Source of the DNA: Polynucleobacter sp. UK-Kesae-W10
GTDB taxonomy: Bacteria; Pseudomonadota; Gammaproteobacteria; Burkholderiales; Burkholderiaceae
Length of the DNA stretch: 64,000 nucleotides
Assembly (NCBI RefSeq): GCF_018881575.1
Contig: NZ_JACVQB010000002.1
Location: 62,001 to 126,000 of the forward strand
Reading direction: 5' to 3'
Both the position numbers and the translations under genes were made by a program. Of this stretch, positions 19,807 to 27,423 are shown piece after piece; position 1 is the first letter of the stretch; each line of letters starts with the position of its first letter. The notes under the pieces were generated by a model, which was not told the origin of the DNA, ran no database searches, and was given only the letters and a program-made list of their open reading frames with translations.

Positions 19807-21111
19807 ATGCTTGAAAAGTTAGCTAAAGCCCGATATTTTTCACGCGTAACTGGCGCAGTGAATCGACTCATCTCCGAGCGAGGTGAATCGAATGCTGTCA
19901 GCATGGCTGATGATGTGATTAATAACTATCGCAAGCTCTCGAAAGATCAGCACCTTAAATTTTTCACATTCTTATTTGAAAAGCTCAACCCAGATCCTGC
20001 CGCAGTGATGTCTGCGGCGCAGAATTTCTCGGCTGAAGCTAGCGCCCGAAACTACATTAAGTTGCAGCGGGTTACGGAGCCGCCACGTCAAGAATTGTTC
20101 CGTCGCTTAAATCGCGCTACGAACGGTACCGCGGCACTGGTGGCGATGCGCCGTGATTTATTGCAGTTGCTCGAAAAGCAACCAGAACTCACGGCAGTTG
20201 ATTTTGACTTACGCCACTTGTTGTCTTCTTGGTTCAATCCTGGCTTCTTGAAGATGCATCGCGTTGACTGGAAGTCACCAGCAGAAGTGCTGGAGAAATT
20301 AATTCAGCATGAAGCAGTACATGCGATTGATGGCTGGGATGACCTGCGCAGACGTTTGCAGCCAGACCGCCGTTGCTTCGCATTCTTTCATCCACAGTTA
20401 CCCAATGAGCCCCTTATCTTCGTTGAGGTGGCTTTATTGCCTGAGATTCCTGCGGTCATTACGCCTTTGGTCGACAAGAAGGCTGAAACAGTTCACCAAA
20501 CTTCCCAATACAAGGTGGCCGCTTTCTATTCCATTAGTAACTGTGAGCCGGGATTGCGTGGTGTATCCATGGGTAACTTCCTCATTAAGCGCGTTGCTGA
20601 GCAGTTGCATGCTGAATTCCCTGGCCTGAAAACTTTCGTCACGCTGTCACCAATCCCGGGATTTATTGATTGGGTCGCTGCGGGAGCCGATATTGGCGGA
20701 GAAAAAACTGGTGTGCAATTAAAGCCAGCAGTGCGTGCTGCTCGCGAACAGGCATTAGAAACTATGGGCCTAGCAAATCGCTCTTGGACAGAGCGTTTAA
20801 GTGCTGGCTGGCATCCGGATAACGCTACAGAAAAAGAAAAAGCGGCTTTGCTCTGCTTGGCTAGCATTTATTTGGCCTTGGGTTCTGCAGGCAGAAATGG
20901 CAATCCGGTAGCCAAGTTCCACCTGGGTAACGGGGCCAAATTACATCAAATTAACTGGGCAGGCGACCTTTCCCGTAAAGGTTTGCGTCAATCGGCCTCG
21001 CTGATGGTCAATTATTTGTATGATTTATCGGCGGTTGAGGAGAACCATGAGCGTTTTACGCATGGTGAGATTGATTATTCAAGGGCTGTAGGTCGTTTAA
21101 TGCAGCCCTAA
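19807..21111 (+). CDS. matA: Malonyl-CoA decarboxylase
   Basis: The 434-residue MCD-family enzyme converts malonyl-CoA to acetyl-CoA and CO2. It has a helical N-terminal region (about 1-160) and a GNAT-like catalytic domain. Motifs are SISNCEPGLRGVSMGNFL, LSPIPGF with S281, and HLGNGAKLHQINWAGD with H372, corresponding to the serine and histidine regions important in eukaryotic and rhizobial MCD. With malonyl-CoA synthetase at the end of the cluster it completes malonate to acetyl-CoA conversion. The TRAP transporter genes follow after 140 bp containing two hairpins. Confidence 0.93.
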   Translation: MLEKLAKARYFSRVTGAVNRLISERGESNAVSMADDVINNYRKLSKDQHLKFFTFLFEKLNPDPAAVMSAAQNFSAEASARNYIKLQRVTEPPRQELFRRLNRATNGTAALVAMRRDLLQLLEKQPELTAVDFDLRHLLSSWFNPGFLKMHRVDWKSPAEVLEKLIQHEAVHAIDGWDDLRRRLQPDRRCFAFFHPQLPNEPLIFVEVALLPEIPAVITPLVDKKAETVHQTSQYKVAAFYSISNCEPGLRGVSMGNFLIKRVAEQLHAEFPGLKTFVTLSPIPGFIDWVAAGADIGGEKTGVQLKPAVRAAREQALETMGLANRSWTERLSAGWHPDNATEKEKAALLCLASIYLALGSAGRNGNPVAKFHLGNGAKLHQINWAGDLSRKGLRQSASLMVNYLYDLSAVEENHERFTHGEIDYSRAVGRLMQP

Positions 21112-21134
21112 GCAGGAATTGAGCAGGGGAGACG

Positions 21135-21201
21135 CTAAAGCAGAATTCAAAGAGTATTCGCTTTAGAATGGGCAGCAAGAAGCCGGGCGTTAAGACCCGG
21201 C
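21135..21201 (+). other. Two intercistronic hairpins between matA and dctP
   Basis: First hairpin: CTAAAGC/GCTTTAG arms (21135-21141, 21160-21166) with an inner GAAT/ATTC pair. Second: GCCGGG/CCCGGC (21182-21187, 21196-21201) followed by CAATTTAT. Neither has a strong T-run. They may stabilise or process the mRNA so that the binding protein and decarboxylase are made at different levels, or give partial termination. Confidence 0.5.
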
Positions 21202-21251
21202 AATTTATAAGCAATTAAAAATAAATAGCTATAACTAATCAGGAGATCAAC

Positions 21252-22325
21252 ATGAGCAATGAATTTCATTCAGGATCCGACGCATCCAAACCAAATGCTT
21301 TGCGCCGTCAACTATTGGCCGGTTCAGCAGCGTTGCCAATGGCAGGAGTAATGGGCTTTAGCCACAATGTCGCTGCCCAGGGCGCAACCAAGACCTTGAA
21401 CATTTCTCATCAGTTTCCTGGTGGCACGATCCAGGCAGGCGATTTCCGTGATCGCCTCTGTAGAAAATTTGCAGAGTCAGTAGAAAAGCGTACTAAAGGC
21501 GCTCTGAAGTTCCAGGTTTATCCAGGCTCTTCACTGATGAAAACCAATGCGCAATTTAGCGCAATGCGTAAAGGCGCTTTGGATATTTCACTTTTCCCAA
21601 TGCCCTATGCTGGCGGAGAAGTTCCTGAACTCAATATTGGTTTGATGCCAGCATTGGTGACTAGCTATGAGCAAGCTGCCAAATGGAAAACTGCTGAAGT
21701 TGGAAAGATGCTCACCAAAACATTAGAAGACAAAGGAATTGTTCTTTTAAGTTGGGTTTGGCAAGCCGGCGGTGTTGCTAGCAGAACCAAGCCAGTCGTT
21801 CTCCCAGAGGATGTGAAAGGCATGAAGATTCGTGGCGGTAGTCGTGAATTTGACTTGATGCTCAAAGCAGCAGGCGCTTCAGTGATTTCCTTGCCCTCCA
21901 ATGAAATCTACGCAGCAATGCAAACTGGGGCAATGGATGCTGCCTACACATCATCTACTAGCTTCATGTCCTTCAAATTGGAAGAGTTGGCAAAAGCATT
22001 TACTAGTGCCCGTAATAAGTCTTACTGGTTCATGTTAGAGCCACTCATGATGTCCAAGCAAATCTTTGATGCATTGCCTAAAGATCAGCGTGATGCTTTG
22101 ATGGCTGCTGGTGCTGAGATGGAAAAATTTGGCATGGAAGCTGCTAAGGATGATGATAAAACTGCTGCGCTTGCTTATGCAAGAGCAGGTAGTAAGGTGT
22201 CTGACGTGGATGCTGCCATTGTGGATAAATGGAGAGCAATCGCCCGTGATAGCGCTTGGAAAGATTATGCCGAGAAGAATGAAAGCTGCGCAGCATTGTT
22301 ACGAGCAGCAGAAAAAGTGACCTAA
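21252..22325 (+). CDS. dctP: TRAP transporter substrate-binding protein, probably for malonate
   Basis: The 357-residue DctP-family periplasmic binding protein has a twin-arginine-type leader, with RRQLLAG at about residues 18-24, a hydrophobic stretch and AAQ before the mature start. Body motifs include MKIRGGSREFDLMLKAAGAS and SLPSNEIYAAMQTGAMDAA, where the arginine typically binds a carboxylate. AGGAG lies about 7 bp before the ATG. It is followed by the Q and M membrane subunits. Malonate as ligand is inferred from flanking malonyl-CoA enzymes; a malonate TRAP system of this composition is known from Sinorhizobium. Confidence 0.9.
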   Translation: MSNEFHSGSDASKPNALRRQLLAGSAALPMAGVMGFSHNVAAQGATKTLNISHQFPGGTIQAGDFRDRLCRKFAESVEKRTKGALKFQVYPGSSLMKTNAQFSAMRKGALDISLFPMPYAGGEVPELNIGLMPALVTSYEQAAKWKTAEVGKMLTKTLEDKGIVLLSWVWQAGGVASRTKPVVLPEDVKGMKIRGGSREFDLMLKAAGASVISLPSNEIYAAMQTGAMDAAYTSSTSFMSFKLEELAKAFTSARNKSYWFMLEPLMMSKQIFDALPKDQRDALMAAGAEMEKFGMEAAKDDDKTAALAYARAGSKVSDVDAAIVDKWRAIARDSAWKDYAEKNESCAALLRAAEKVT

Positions 22326-22329
22326 GAAT

Positions 22330-22836
22330 ATGACTCAACTTTTACAAGCGACAGACCGCTTAATGTCTGGCATTAACAAGCTGATGGTGTTATTTGGTTC
22401 ATTGGCTTTGGTGGCTGCTTCTGTCATCTTGAGTTATAGCGTAGCCTCCAGAGCATTTTTCGGTGCAACGACAGATTGGCAAGATGAGGCTGCCGTATTT
22501 TGCTTGGTAGGGGCCACTTTCTTATGTGGTGCCTATGTTCAGCAGATTCGGGGGCATGTCGGTATATCAGCGGTTTCTACGATGTTGCCTAAGGCCCTCA
22601 ATCGTTTACGCGTGTTGATTATTGACGTTGCCTCTTGCGCATTCTGTGCATTTTTTGCATGGAAGTCTTGGGCATTGTTCCATGAGGCATGGGTAGACGG
22701 CCAAGTCACAGCATCCTCATGGGCGCCACCACTGTGGATCCCGTACATCATGATGTCGCTGGGTATGACCTTGTTGGCATTTCAGATTTTGCTCCAAGCG
22801 TTTGGAGATGTTGTTAATCCAGGCGAAGGGGAATAA
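22330..22836 (+). CDS. dctQ: TRAP transporter small membrane subunit
   Basis: The 168-residue DctQ-type protein has four predicted helices: LMVLFGSLALVAASVILSYS, AAVFCLVGATFLCGAYV, IDVASCAFCAFFAWKSW and WIPYIMMSLGMTLLAFQIL. It joins the binding protein to the large permease in a sodium-driven tripartite uptake system. It starts 4 bp after the dctP stop and ends 2 bp before dctM. Confidence 0.9.
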   Translation: MTQLLQATDRLMSGINKLMVLFGSLALVAASVILSYSVASRAFFGATTDWQDEAAVFCLVGATFLCGAYVQQIRGHVGISAVSTMLPKALNRLRVLIIDVASCAFCAFFAWKSWALFHEAWVDGQVTASSWAPPLWIPYIMMSLGMTLLAFQILLQAFGDVVNPGEGE

Positions 22837-22838
22837 GT

Positions 22839-24197
22839 ATGTCAATCATGACACTAGGATTATTGTTTGCAGCAGTTACCTTATTGGTAATGTTCTCGGG
22901 GATGCCAATCTCCTTTGCCTTAGGTTCTGTTGCCGTCATATTTATGGTCTTCTTTATGCCTGCATCCTCATTGGATACAGTCACGCAGAATGTGTATGAA
23001 GAGATGGCGAGTATTACCTTGCTCTCGATTCCGCTCTTTATCTTAAAGGGGGCGGCCATTGGTCGTTCACGTGCGGGTCAAGATCTGTATGAAGCGTTGC
23101 ATGTGTGGTTGGGTAAGGTGCCAGGCGGCTTAGGTGTGGCCAACGTATTGGCTTGCGCTTTATTCGCTGCGATGGCCGGCTCCAGTCCTGCTACTTGCTC
23201 TGCAATTGGTAGTGCTGGTATTCCAGAGATGCGTAAGCGTGGCTATTCACCTGGTTTGGCTGCTGGCATTATTGCCGCCGGCGGAACCTTGGGTATTTTG
23301 CTCCCACCATCAATCACCATGATTTTGTACTCAGTTGCTGCTGAGCAATCTTTGGGTCGTTTATTCCTAGCAGGCATTGGCCCTGGTTTAATGCTGGTGT
23401 TGTTTTTCTCAATCTATACCGTGTATCGCTTCCGCAAGGAATACAACCTCGCTCTTGATGCAGTAGAGAAGGGCGCACCAAGTCAGCCGATTCTTGAGCG
23501 TCAGACATACACGATGCAGCAGAAGATGAGCTCCTTGCCACGCGTCTTGCCATTCTTAGTGTTATTGATTGGTGTGATGATTGCCCTGTACGGTGGTTAT
23601 GCAACACCATCAGAGACCGCAGGTTTGGGCGCCATTTTGGCATTCGCTTTAATTGCTGGCATCTATAAGATGTGGCGCGTAAAGGATTTAGCGCCGCTGC
23701 TAAATGCAACCATTAAAGAGTCCACCATGTTGATGTTCATCATCGGCATGTCGCTCTTATTCTCTAACGTGATGAGCCACTTACATTTGAGTCAGTCTGC
23801 TGCTCAAGCAATTGTGGATTTGGGTTTTGGCCGCTGGGGCCTCTTGACTGCGATTTTGGTCTTGGTGGTGATCTTAGGCTTCTTCTTGCCACCGGTCTCG
23901 ATCATTTTGATGACTGCACCGATTTTCTTGCCACCATTAAGAGCCGCTGGCTTTGATTTGGTTTGGTTTGGCGTGGTGATGACGATTGTGATGGAGACGG
24001 GCTTGATTCATCCACCAGTGGGTCTGAATATCTTTGTGATCAAAAATATTGCACCCGATATTTCTTTGAATGAAATTATCTGGGGCGTCTTTCCATTTGT
24101 GATCATCATGATTCTTTCCGTTGTATTGCTTTGTTTTGTGCCAGAAATTGCCACCGGTTTATCAGACCTGGTAATGGGTGCAGCTAAAGTTCATTGA
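22839..24197 (+). CDS. dctM: TRAP transporter large permease subunit
   Basis: The 452-residue protein is the 12-helix transport subunit. Family motifs include GSSPATCSAIGSAGIPEMRKRGYSPGLAAG, GTLGILLPPSITMILY and HPPVGLNIFVIKNIAP. It moves the bound carboxylate inward with Na+. It is tightly coupled to dctQ and is followed 41 bp later by malonyl-CoA synthetase, so the likely substrate is malonate. Confidence 0.93.
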   Translation: MSIMTLGLLFAAVTLLVMFSGMPISFALGSVAVIFMVFFMPASSLDTVTQNVYEEMASITLLSIPLFILKGAAIGRSRAGQDLYEALHVWLGKVPGGLGVANVLACALFAAMAGSSPATCSAIGSAGIPEMRKRGYSPGLAAGIIAAGGTLGILLPPSITMILYSVAAEQSLGRLFLAGIGPGLMLVLFFSIYTVYRFRKEYNLALDAVEKGAPSQPILERQTYTMQQKMSSLPRVLPFLVLLIGVMIALYGGYATPSETAGLGAILAFALIAGIYKMWRVKDLAPLLNATIKESTMLMFIIGMSLLFSNVMSHLHLSQSAAQAIVDLGFGRWGLLTAILVLVVILGFFLPPVSIILMTAPIFLPPLRAAGFDLVWFGVVMTIVMETGLIHPPVGLNIFVIKNIAPDISLNEIIWGVFPFVIIMILSVVLLCFVPEIATGLSDLVMGAAKVH

Positions 24198-24238
24198 TTA
24201 CGGCATTAATAGATAAATTAGTTTCATAGGAATATTTC

Positions 24239-25762
24239 ATGAATTTATATTCAGTTTTGGAAAAAGGTTTTCCAAAAGACAAAACAGCGTGCGCCATTGA
24301 AACGCATGATGGCCTTTACTACTCTTGGGCGGACTTAGAAGGGGCAACTGCAAAGTTAGCCAATCTCTTAAAAAGCCTCAAGCTACCAGCAGGTTCACGG
24401 GTGGCTGTACAGGTTGAGAAGTCTCCAGAGGCATTGTTTTTGTATTTGGCAACCATTCGTGCCGGCTATGTTTACCTGCCACTGAATACTGCCTACCAGG
24501 CCGCGGAGATGCAGTATTTTATTGAAAACGCTGAGCCTGCAGTCGTAGTTTGTAGCGGCAAAAATGATGCTTGGGTCTCTAAGGTAGCATCTAAGGCTGG
24601 AACAAAACAAGTCTTCACCTTAAATGAAGATCGCACTGGTAGCTTGCTCGAGCGCGCTGCCGGTATGAGTGACTCATTCAAAACGGTTGTTACAAAAGAT
24701 GATGATTTAGCGGCAATCTTGTACACCTCTGGTACTACAGGGCGTAGCAAGGGAGCGATGCTCACCCATAAGAATCTGTATAGCAATGCGCAAGTACTCC
24801 AAAAATTTTGGGGTTGGCAAAAAGGTGATGTGCTCCTGCATGCATTGCCAATCTTCCATGTGCATGGTTTGTTTGTTGCCGCTCATGGTGCATTGATCAA
24901 TGGCAGCAAGATGATTTGGTTGCCACGCTTGGATGTTTCACAATTGATAAATCACATGCCACGCTCTACCGTCATGATGGGTGTGCCAACTTTCTACGTG
25001 CGTCTATTGGCTGATAAAGGCTTCACCAAGAAAGTAGCCCGCAATATGCGTTTGTTCGTTTCTGGCTCTGCTCCATTGCTGACTGAAACATTCAATACCT
25101 TCAAACAAGTGATTGGTCAGCCAATTCTCGAGCGCTATGGCATGAGTGAAACCGTGATGCTAGTTTCTAATCCTTACAAAGGTGCTCGTGTAGGCGGCTC
25201 CGTTGGCCTGCCCTTACCTGGCGTCAAGGTACGCGTAGTGAATGAGAATAATAAGCCATGCGGCGTTGATGAGATTGGCAGCATCCAGGTGAAGGGTCCG
25301 AATGTATTTAAGGGCTACTGGCGCATGCCGGAGAAGACTGCAGAAGAATTTACCAAAGATGGTTGGTTCAAGACTGGAGACGTCGGTCGTTGGGGTGGGG
25401 ATGCCAATGGTGGTAAGGCACCCAAAGACTACTTATGTATCGTAGGTCGCAGTAAAGATCTCATCATCTCTGGTGGCTACAACGTTTATCCAAAAGAAAT
25501 CGAGAGCTTTATTGATGATATGGTTGGTGTTGATGAAAGCGCTGTGATTGGTATTCCACATCCAGATTTTGGTGAGGCGGTAATGGCAGTTGTGGTGCCT
25601 AAGAAAGGCGCCAAGCTCAATGCGGATTCAATGATTGCGACTTTAAAAACTCAGATTGCGAACTTCAAGATTCCTAAGCGTTTAGAAATCGTAAGTGATT
25701 TACCGCGCAATGCAATGGGTAAGGTGCAAAAGAATATTTTGCGCCAGCAATATACGAGTTAA
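24239..25762 (+). CDS. matB: Malonyl-CoA synthetase (MatB-like)
   Basis: The 507-residue acyl-CoA ligase of the ANL superfamily has the AMP-binding loop LYTSGTTGRSKGAMLTH (about residue 161), PIFHVHGLF, RYGMSETVML, KTGDVGRW and the C-terminal lysine in RNAMGKVQKN. MatB makes malonyl-CoA from malonate, CoA and ATP, the substrate for the decarboxylase in this cluster. The family assignment is by sequence; malonate specificity rests on likeness to MatB and the neighbours. Its stop abuts the stop of the convergent TauE/SafE gene with no gap. Confidence 0.9.
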   Translation: MNLYSVLEKGFPKDKTACAIETHDGLYYSWADLEGATAKLANLLKSLKLPAGSRVAVQVEKSPEALFLYLATIRAGYVYLPLNTAYQAAEMQYFIENAEPAVVVCSGKNDAWVSKVASKAGTKQVFTLNEDRTGSLLERAAGMSDSFKTVVTKDDDLAAILYTSGTTGRSKGAMLTHKNLYSNAQVLQKFWGWQKGDVLLHALPIFHVHGLFVAAHGALINGSKMIWLPRLDVSQLINHMPRSTVMMGVPTFYVRLLADKGFTKKVARNMRLFVSGSAPLLTETFNTFKQVIGQPILERYGMSETVMLVSNPYKGARVGGSVGLPLPGVKVRVVNENNKPCGVDEIGSIQVKGPNVFKGYWRMPEKTAEEFTKDGWFKTGDVGRWGGDANGGKAPKDYLCIVGRSKDLIISGGYNVYPKEIESFIDDMVGVDESAVIGIPHPDFGEAVMAVVVPKKGAKLNADSMIATLKTQIANFKIPKRLEIVSDLPRNAMGKVQKNILRQQYTS

Positions 25763-26581
25763 TTAAAAACCGAATGCCTTGCGGCTTTCATTTAGCATGA
25801 AGGCCGCAAGGAAAAACAACATGATGCCAAATACGCGTTTGAGCTGAGCAATATCGAGTTTTCTTGCCATCTTGGCACCCCATGGAGCGGTAAAGATACT
25901 CACCACAACAATACAAGCGACTGCTGGTAAGTAGACAAAGCCCAGTGATCCTGCTGGCAGGTTGGGATTACCCCAGCTTCCATACATATAACCAAGCGTT
26001 GCGGCAGCGGCTACTGGCAGGCCTAATCCTGATGATGTGGCCATTGCGGTGTGGGGCTTGACGTTACACCACAGCATAAAAGGCACGGTAATGAATGCAC
26101 CGCCGGCGCCCACCAGGCTAGCAAGTCCTCCAGCGAAGGCTCCGAAAGAAAATAGTCCCAAAGGGCCTGGCAATTCTCTACCAGGCTTTGGTTTCTTATT
26201 GAGCAGCATCTGTATGGACGTGTAAATAATAAAGATGGCGAAGAAGAGTGAAAGCCAGGAGGTCTTTAAAGCTTCAAACAATTCACTGCCACCAATCAAG
26301 CCGCCAAAAATCATTCCAGGGCTAAGGGATGCAACCAATTTCCAATCAATCGAGCCATGCTTGTGATGCGCCCAAATTGCAGAAGAGGTGGTGAATAAAA
26401 TAGTGGCCATGCCAGTTGCAATCGCCATGTGCACGATTACTTCTTGACTAAATCCTAGGTGGTTAAAAACCAAGATCATGAATGGCACCAAGATCATGCC
26501 ACCACCAATGCCAAGCAGTCCCGCAAGAAATCCGGAGATGCTGCCGCACAGCATGAGCATTAGGATATCGTTTAGTGACAT
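25763..26581 (-). CDS. TauE/SafE-family membrane permease
   Basis: The 272-residue protein has about eight helices in two related halves, each with a glycine-rich motif (ISGFLAGLLGIGGGMILVP near residue 15 and AGGLASLVGAGGAFITVP near residue 150), the hallmark of the TauE/SafE (DUF81) family. Members export sulfite, sulfoacetate or other small anions; the substrate is unknown. Its ATG follows immediately after the 3' end of the 6S RNA gene, whose last bases (GGCGGGGA) would also be its ribosome-binding site. It converges on matB but is on the other strand, so it need not belong to malonate metabolism. Confidence 0.85.
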   Translation of the reverse strand: MSLNDILMLMLCGSISGFLAGLLGIGGGMILVPFMILVFNHLGFSQEVIVHMAIATGMATILFTTSSAIWAHHKHGSIDWKLVASLSPGMIFGGLIGGSELFEALKTSWLSLFFAIFIIYTSIQMLLNKKPKPGRELPGPLGLFSFGAFAGGLASLVGAGGAFITVPFMLWCNVKPHTAMATSSGLGLPVAAAATLGYMYGSWGNPNLPAGSLGFVYLPAVACIVVVSIFTAPWGAKMARKLDIAQLKRVFGIMLFFLAAFMLNESRKAFGF

Positions 26582-26582
26582 G

Positions 26583-26769
26583 AATTCCCCGCCTTAGCCG
26601 CTAGGCCGTCATCCTGAACCCTAAGGTTCAAGGTGGAACGGCTACTCTGTTTCGGGTGCATTAAGTAGTTCAGGGAGTGACCAAGTCTGAGTTGGCACTG
26701 TGAACTCGCAAAACGCTCACGCCCACAAGGTAAAGATCGTTCCGGATGCTTGCGCATCGGTTCAAGGAA
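26583..26769 (-). ncRNA. ssrS: 6S RNA
   Basis: Located directly after zapA, the classical site of ssrS. On the minus strand it contains the block CACCTTGAACCTTAGGGTTC followed by AGGATGACGGCCTAGCGGC, nearly the same as the E. coli 6S 3' arm. A 5' hairpin GATGC-GCAA-GCATC is present, and the ends can pair as UUCCUUG with CGGGGAA. 6S RNA mimics an open promoter and sequesters the sigma70 holoenzyme in stationary phase. The exact ends are estimated; the 5' end may overlap the zapA stop codon. Confidence 0.85.
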
Positions 26770-27121
26770 CTATTGGCCTTGGCGAACCAGGCAGGGAAAG
26801 GGTTTGCATCAAAGTATCTACCTGTTCTTCAAGTCCACGAATCTCTGCATGAAGTCGTGCTACTTCATCAGAGCTGACATGTGAAGAGGTGCTTTGTTGC
26901 GTTTGATTTTTTTGCAAAGTGATGAGATCACCTGCAATTTTGAGTGCAGCCATCATGCTGGCACGTTCGATGCTACGGTTGCCTCCGCCGATGGCCAACT
27001 GAATTTGTTCGTCCACCAAGACGCAGGCAGCACGCAACAATGGCTCGTGTTCGGCGCTGGTGGCTAAGGTGATCTTTTGACCAGCAAGAGTTACTTCAAT
27101 GCGTTGTTGGCTCACTGTCAT
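26762..27121 (-). CDS. zapA: Cell division protein ZapA
   Basis: The 119-residue protein has an N-terminal ZapA head (QRIEVTLAGQKITLATSAEHEPLLRAACVLVDEQI) and a coiled-coil C-terminus (DEVARLHAEIRGLEEQVDTLMQTL). It bundles FtsZ filaments at the Z-ring. ATG 27121 matches the family N-terminus; an upstream in-frame TTG at 27154 would add 11 residues. The gene overlaps the preceding coiled-coil gene by 26 bp and is followed by 6S RNA, the standard proteobacterial arrangement. Confidence 0.88.
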   Translation of the reverse strand: MTVSQQRIEVTLAGQKITLATSAEHEPLLRAACVLVDEQIQLAIGGGNRSIERASMMAALKIAGDLITLQKNQTQQSTSSHVSSDEVARLHAEIRGLEEQVDTLMQTLSLPGSPRPIVP

Positions 27122-27383
27122 CCTCAAGATTGGTTGGTGGGATTGCTTCGCCAAGCAAATTCAATTGGCGACCATCATTTTGTTCTGGCAAACGACTCAA
27201 GATCCGCTGCACCCGTTTTTGAGCATCTTCAATCTTGCCCTCTAATTGCGCGCGACTCTGAGTCATGTTCTTCACCGCATCCTGAATTGCAGAAAGCTTT
27301 TCAGACAAACGCTTGATCGATGCATTTAAGCTATCAATATCAAGGACATCCTGGGATGGGGGTTGGGAGGTTAGCTCACTCAT
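27096..27383 (-). CDS. Small coiled-coil protein, ZapB-like, upstream of zapA
   Basis: A 95-residue protein starting at ATG 27383 (MSELTSQPPSQDVLDIDSLN). The centre (SIKRLSEKLSAIQDAVKNMTQSR, then LEGKIEDAQKRVQRILSRL) is predicted coiled coil and the tail is acidic. Small coiled-coil genes in this place are common in beta- and gammaproteobacteria and are thought to act with ZapA in division. An ATG at 27590 in the same frame would start inside the BtuB-like gene and is not credible. Function is inferred from position and shape only. Confidence 0.7.
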   Translation of the reverse strand: MSELTSQPPSQDVLDIDSLNASIKRLSEKLSAIQDAVKNMTQSRAQLEGKIEDAQKRVQRILSRLPEQNDGRQLNLLGEAIPPTNLEDDSEPTTH

Positions 27384-27423
27384 ATTGGCATTGTAGCCTC
27401 GAGAAGGGTCTCCCTGCAGCCCT

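Noticed and set aside
26572..26757. 61-codon minus-strand frame between zapA and the TauE/SafE gene
   Set aside because: The stretch is explained by 6S RNA; the frame has no ribosome-binding site or protein-like sequence.
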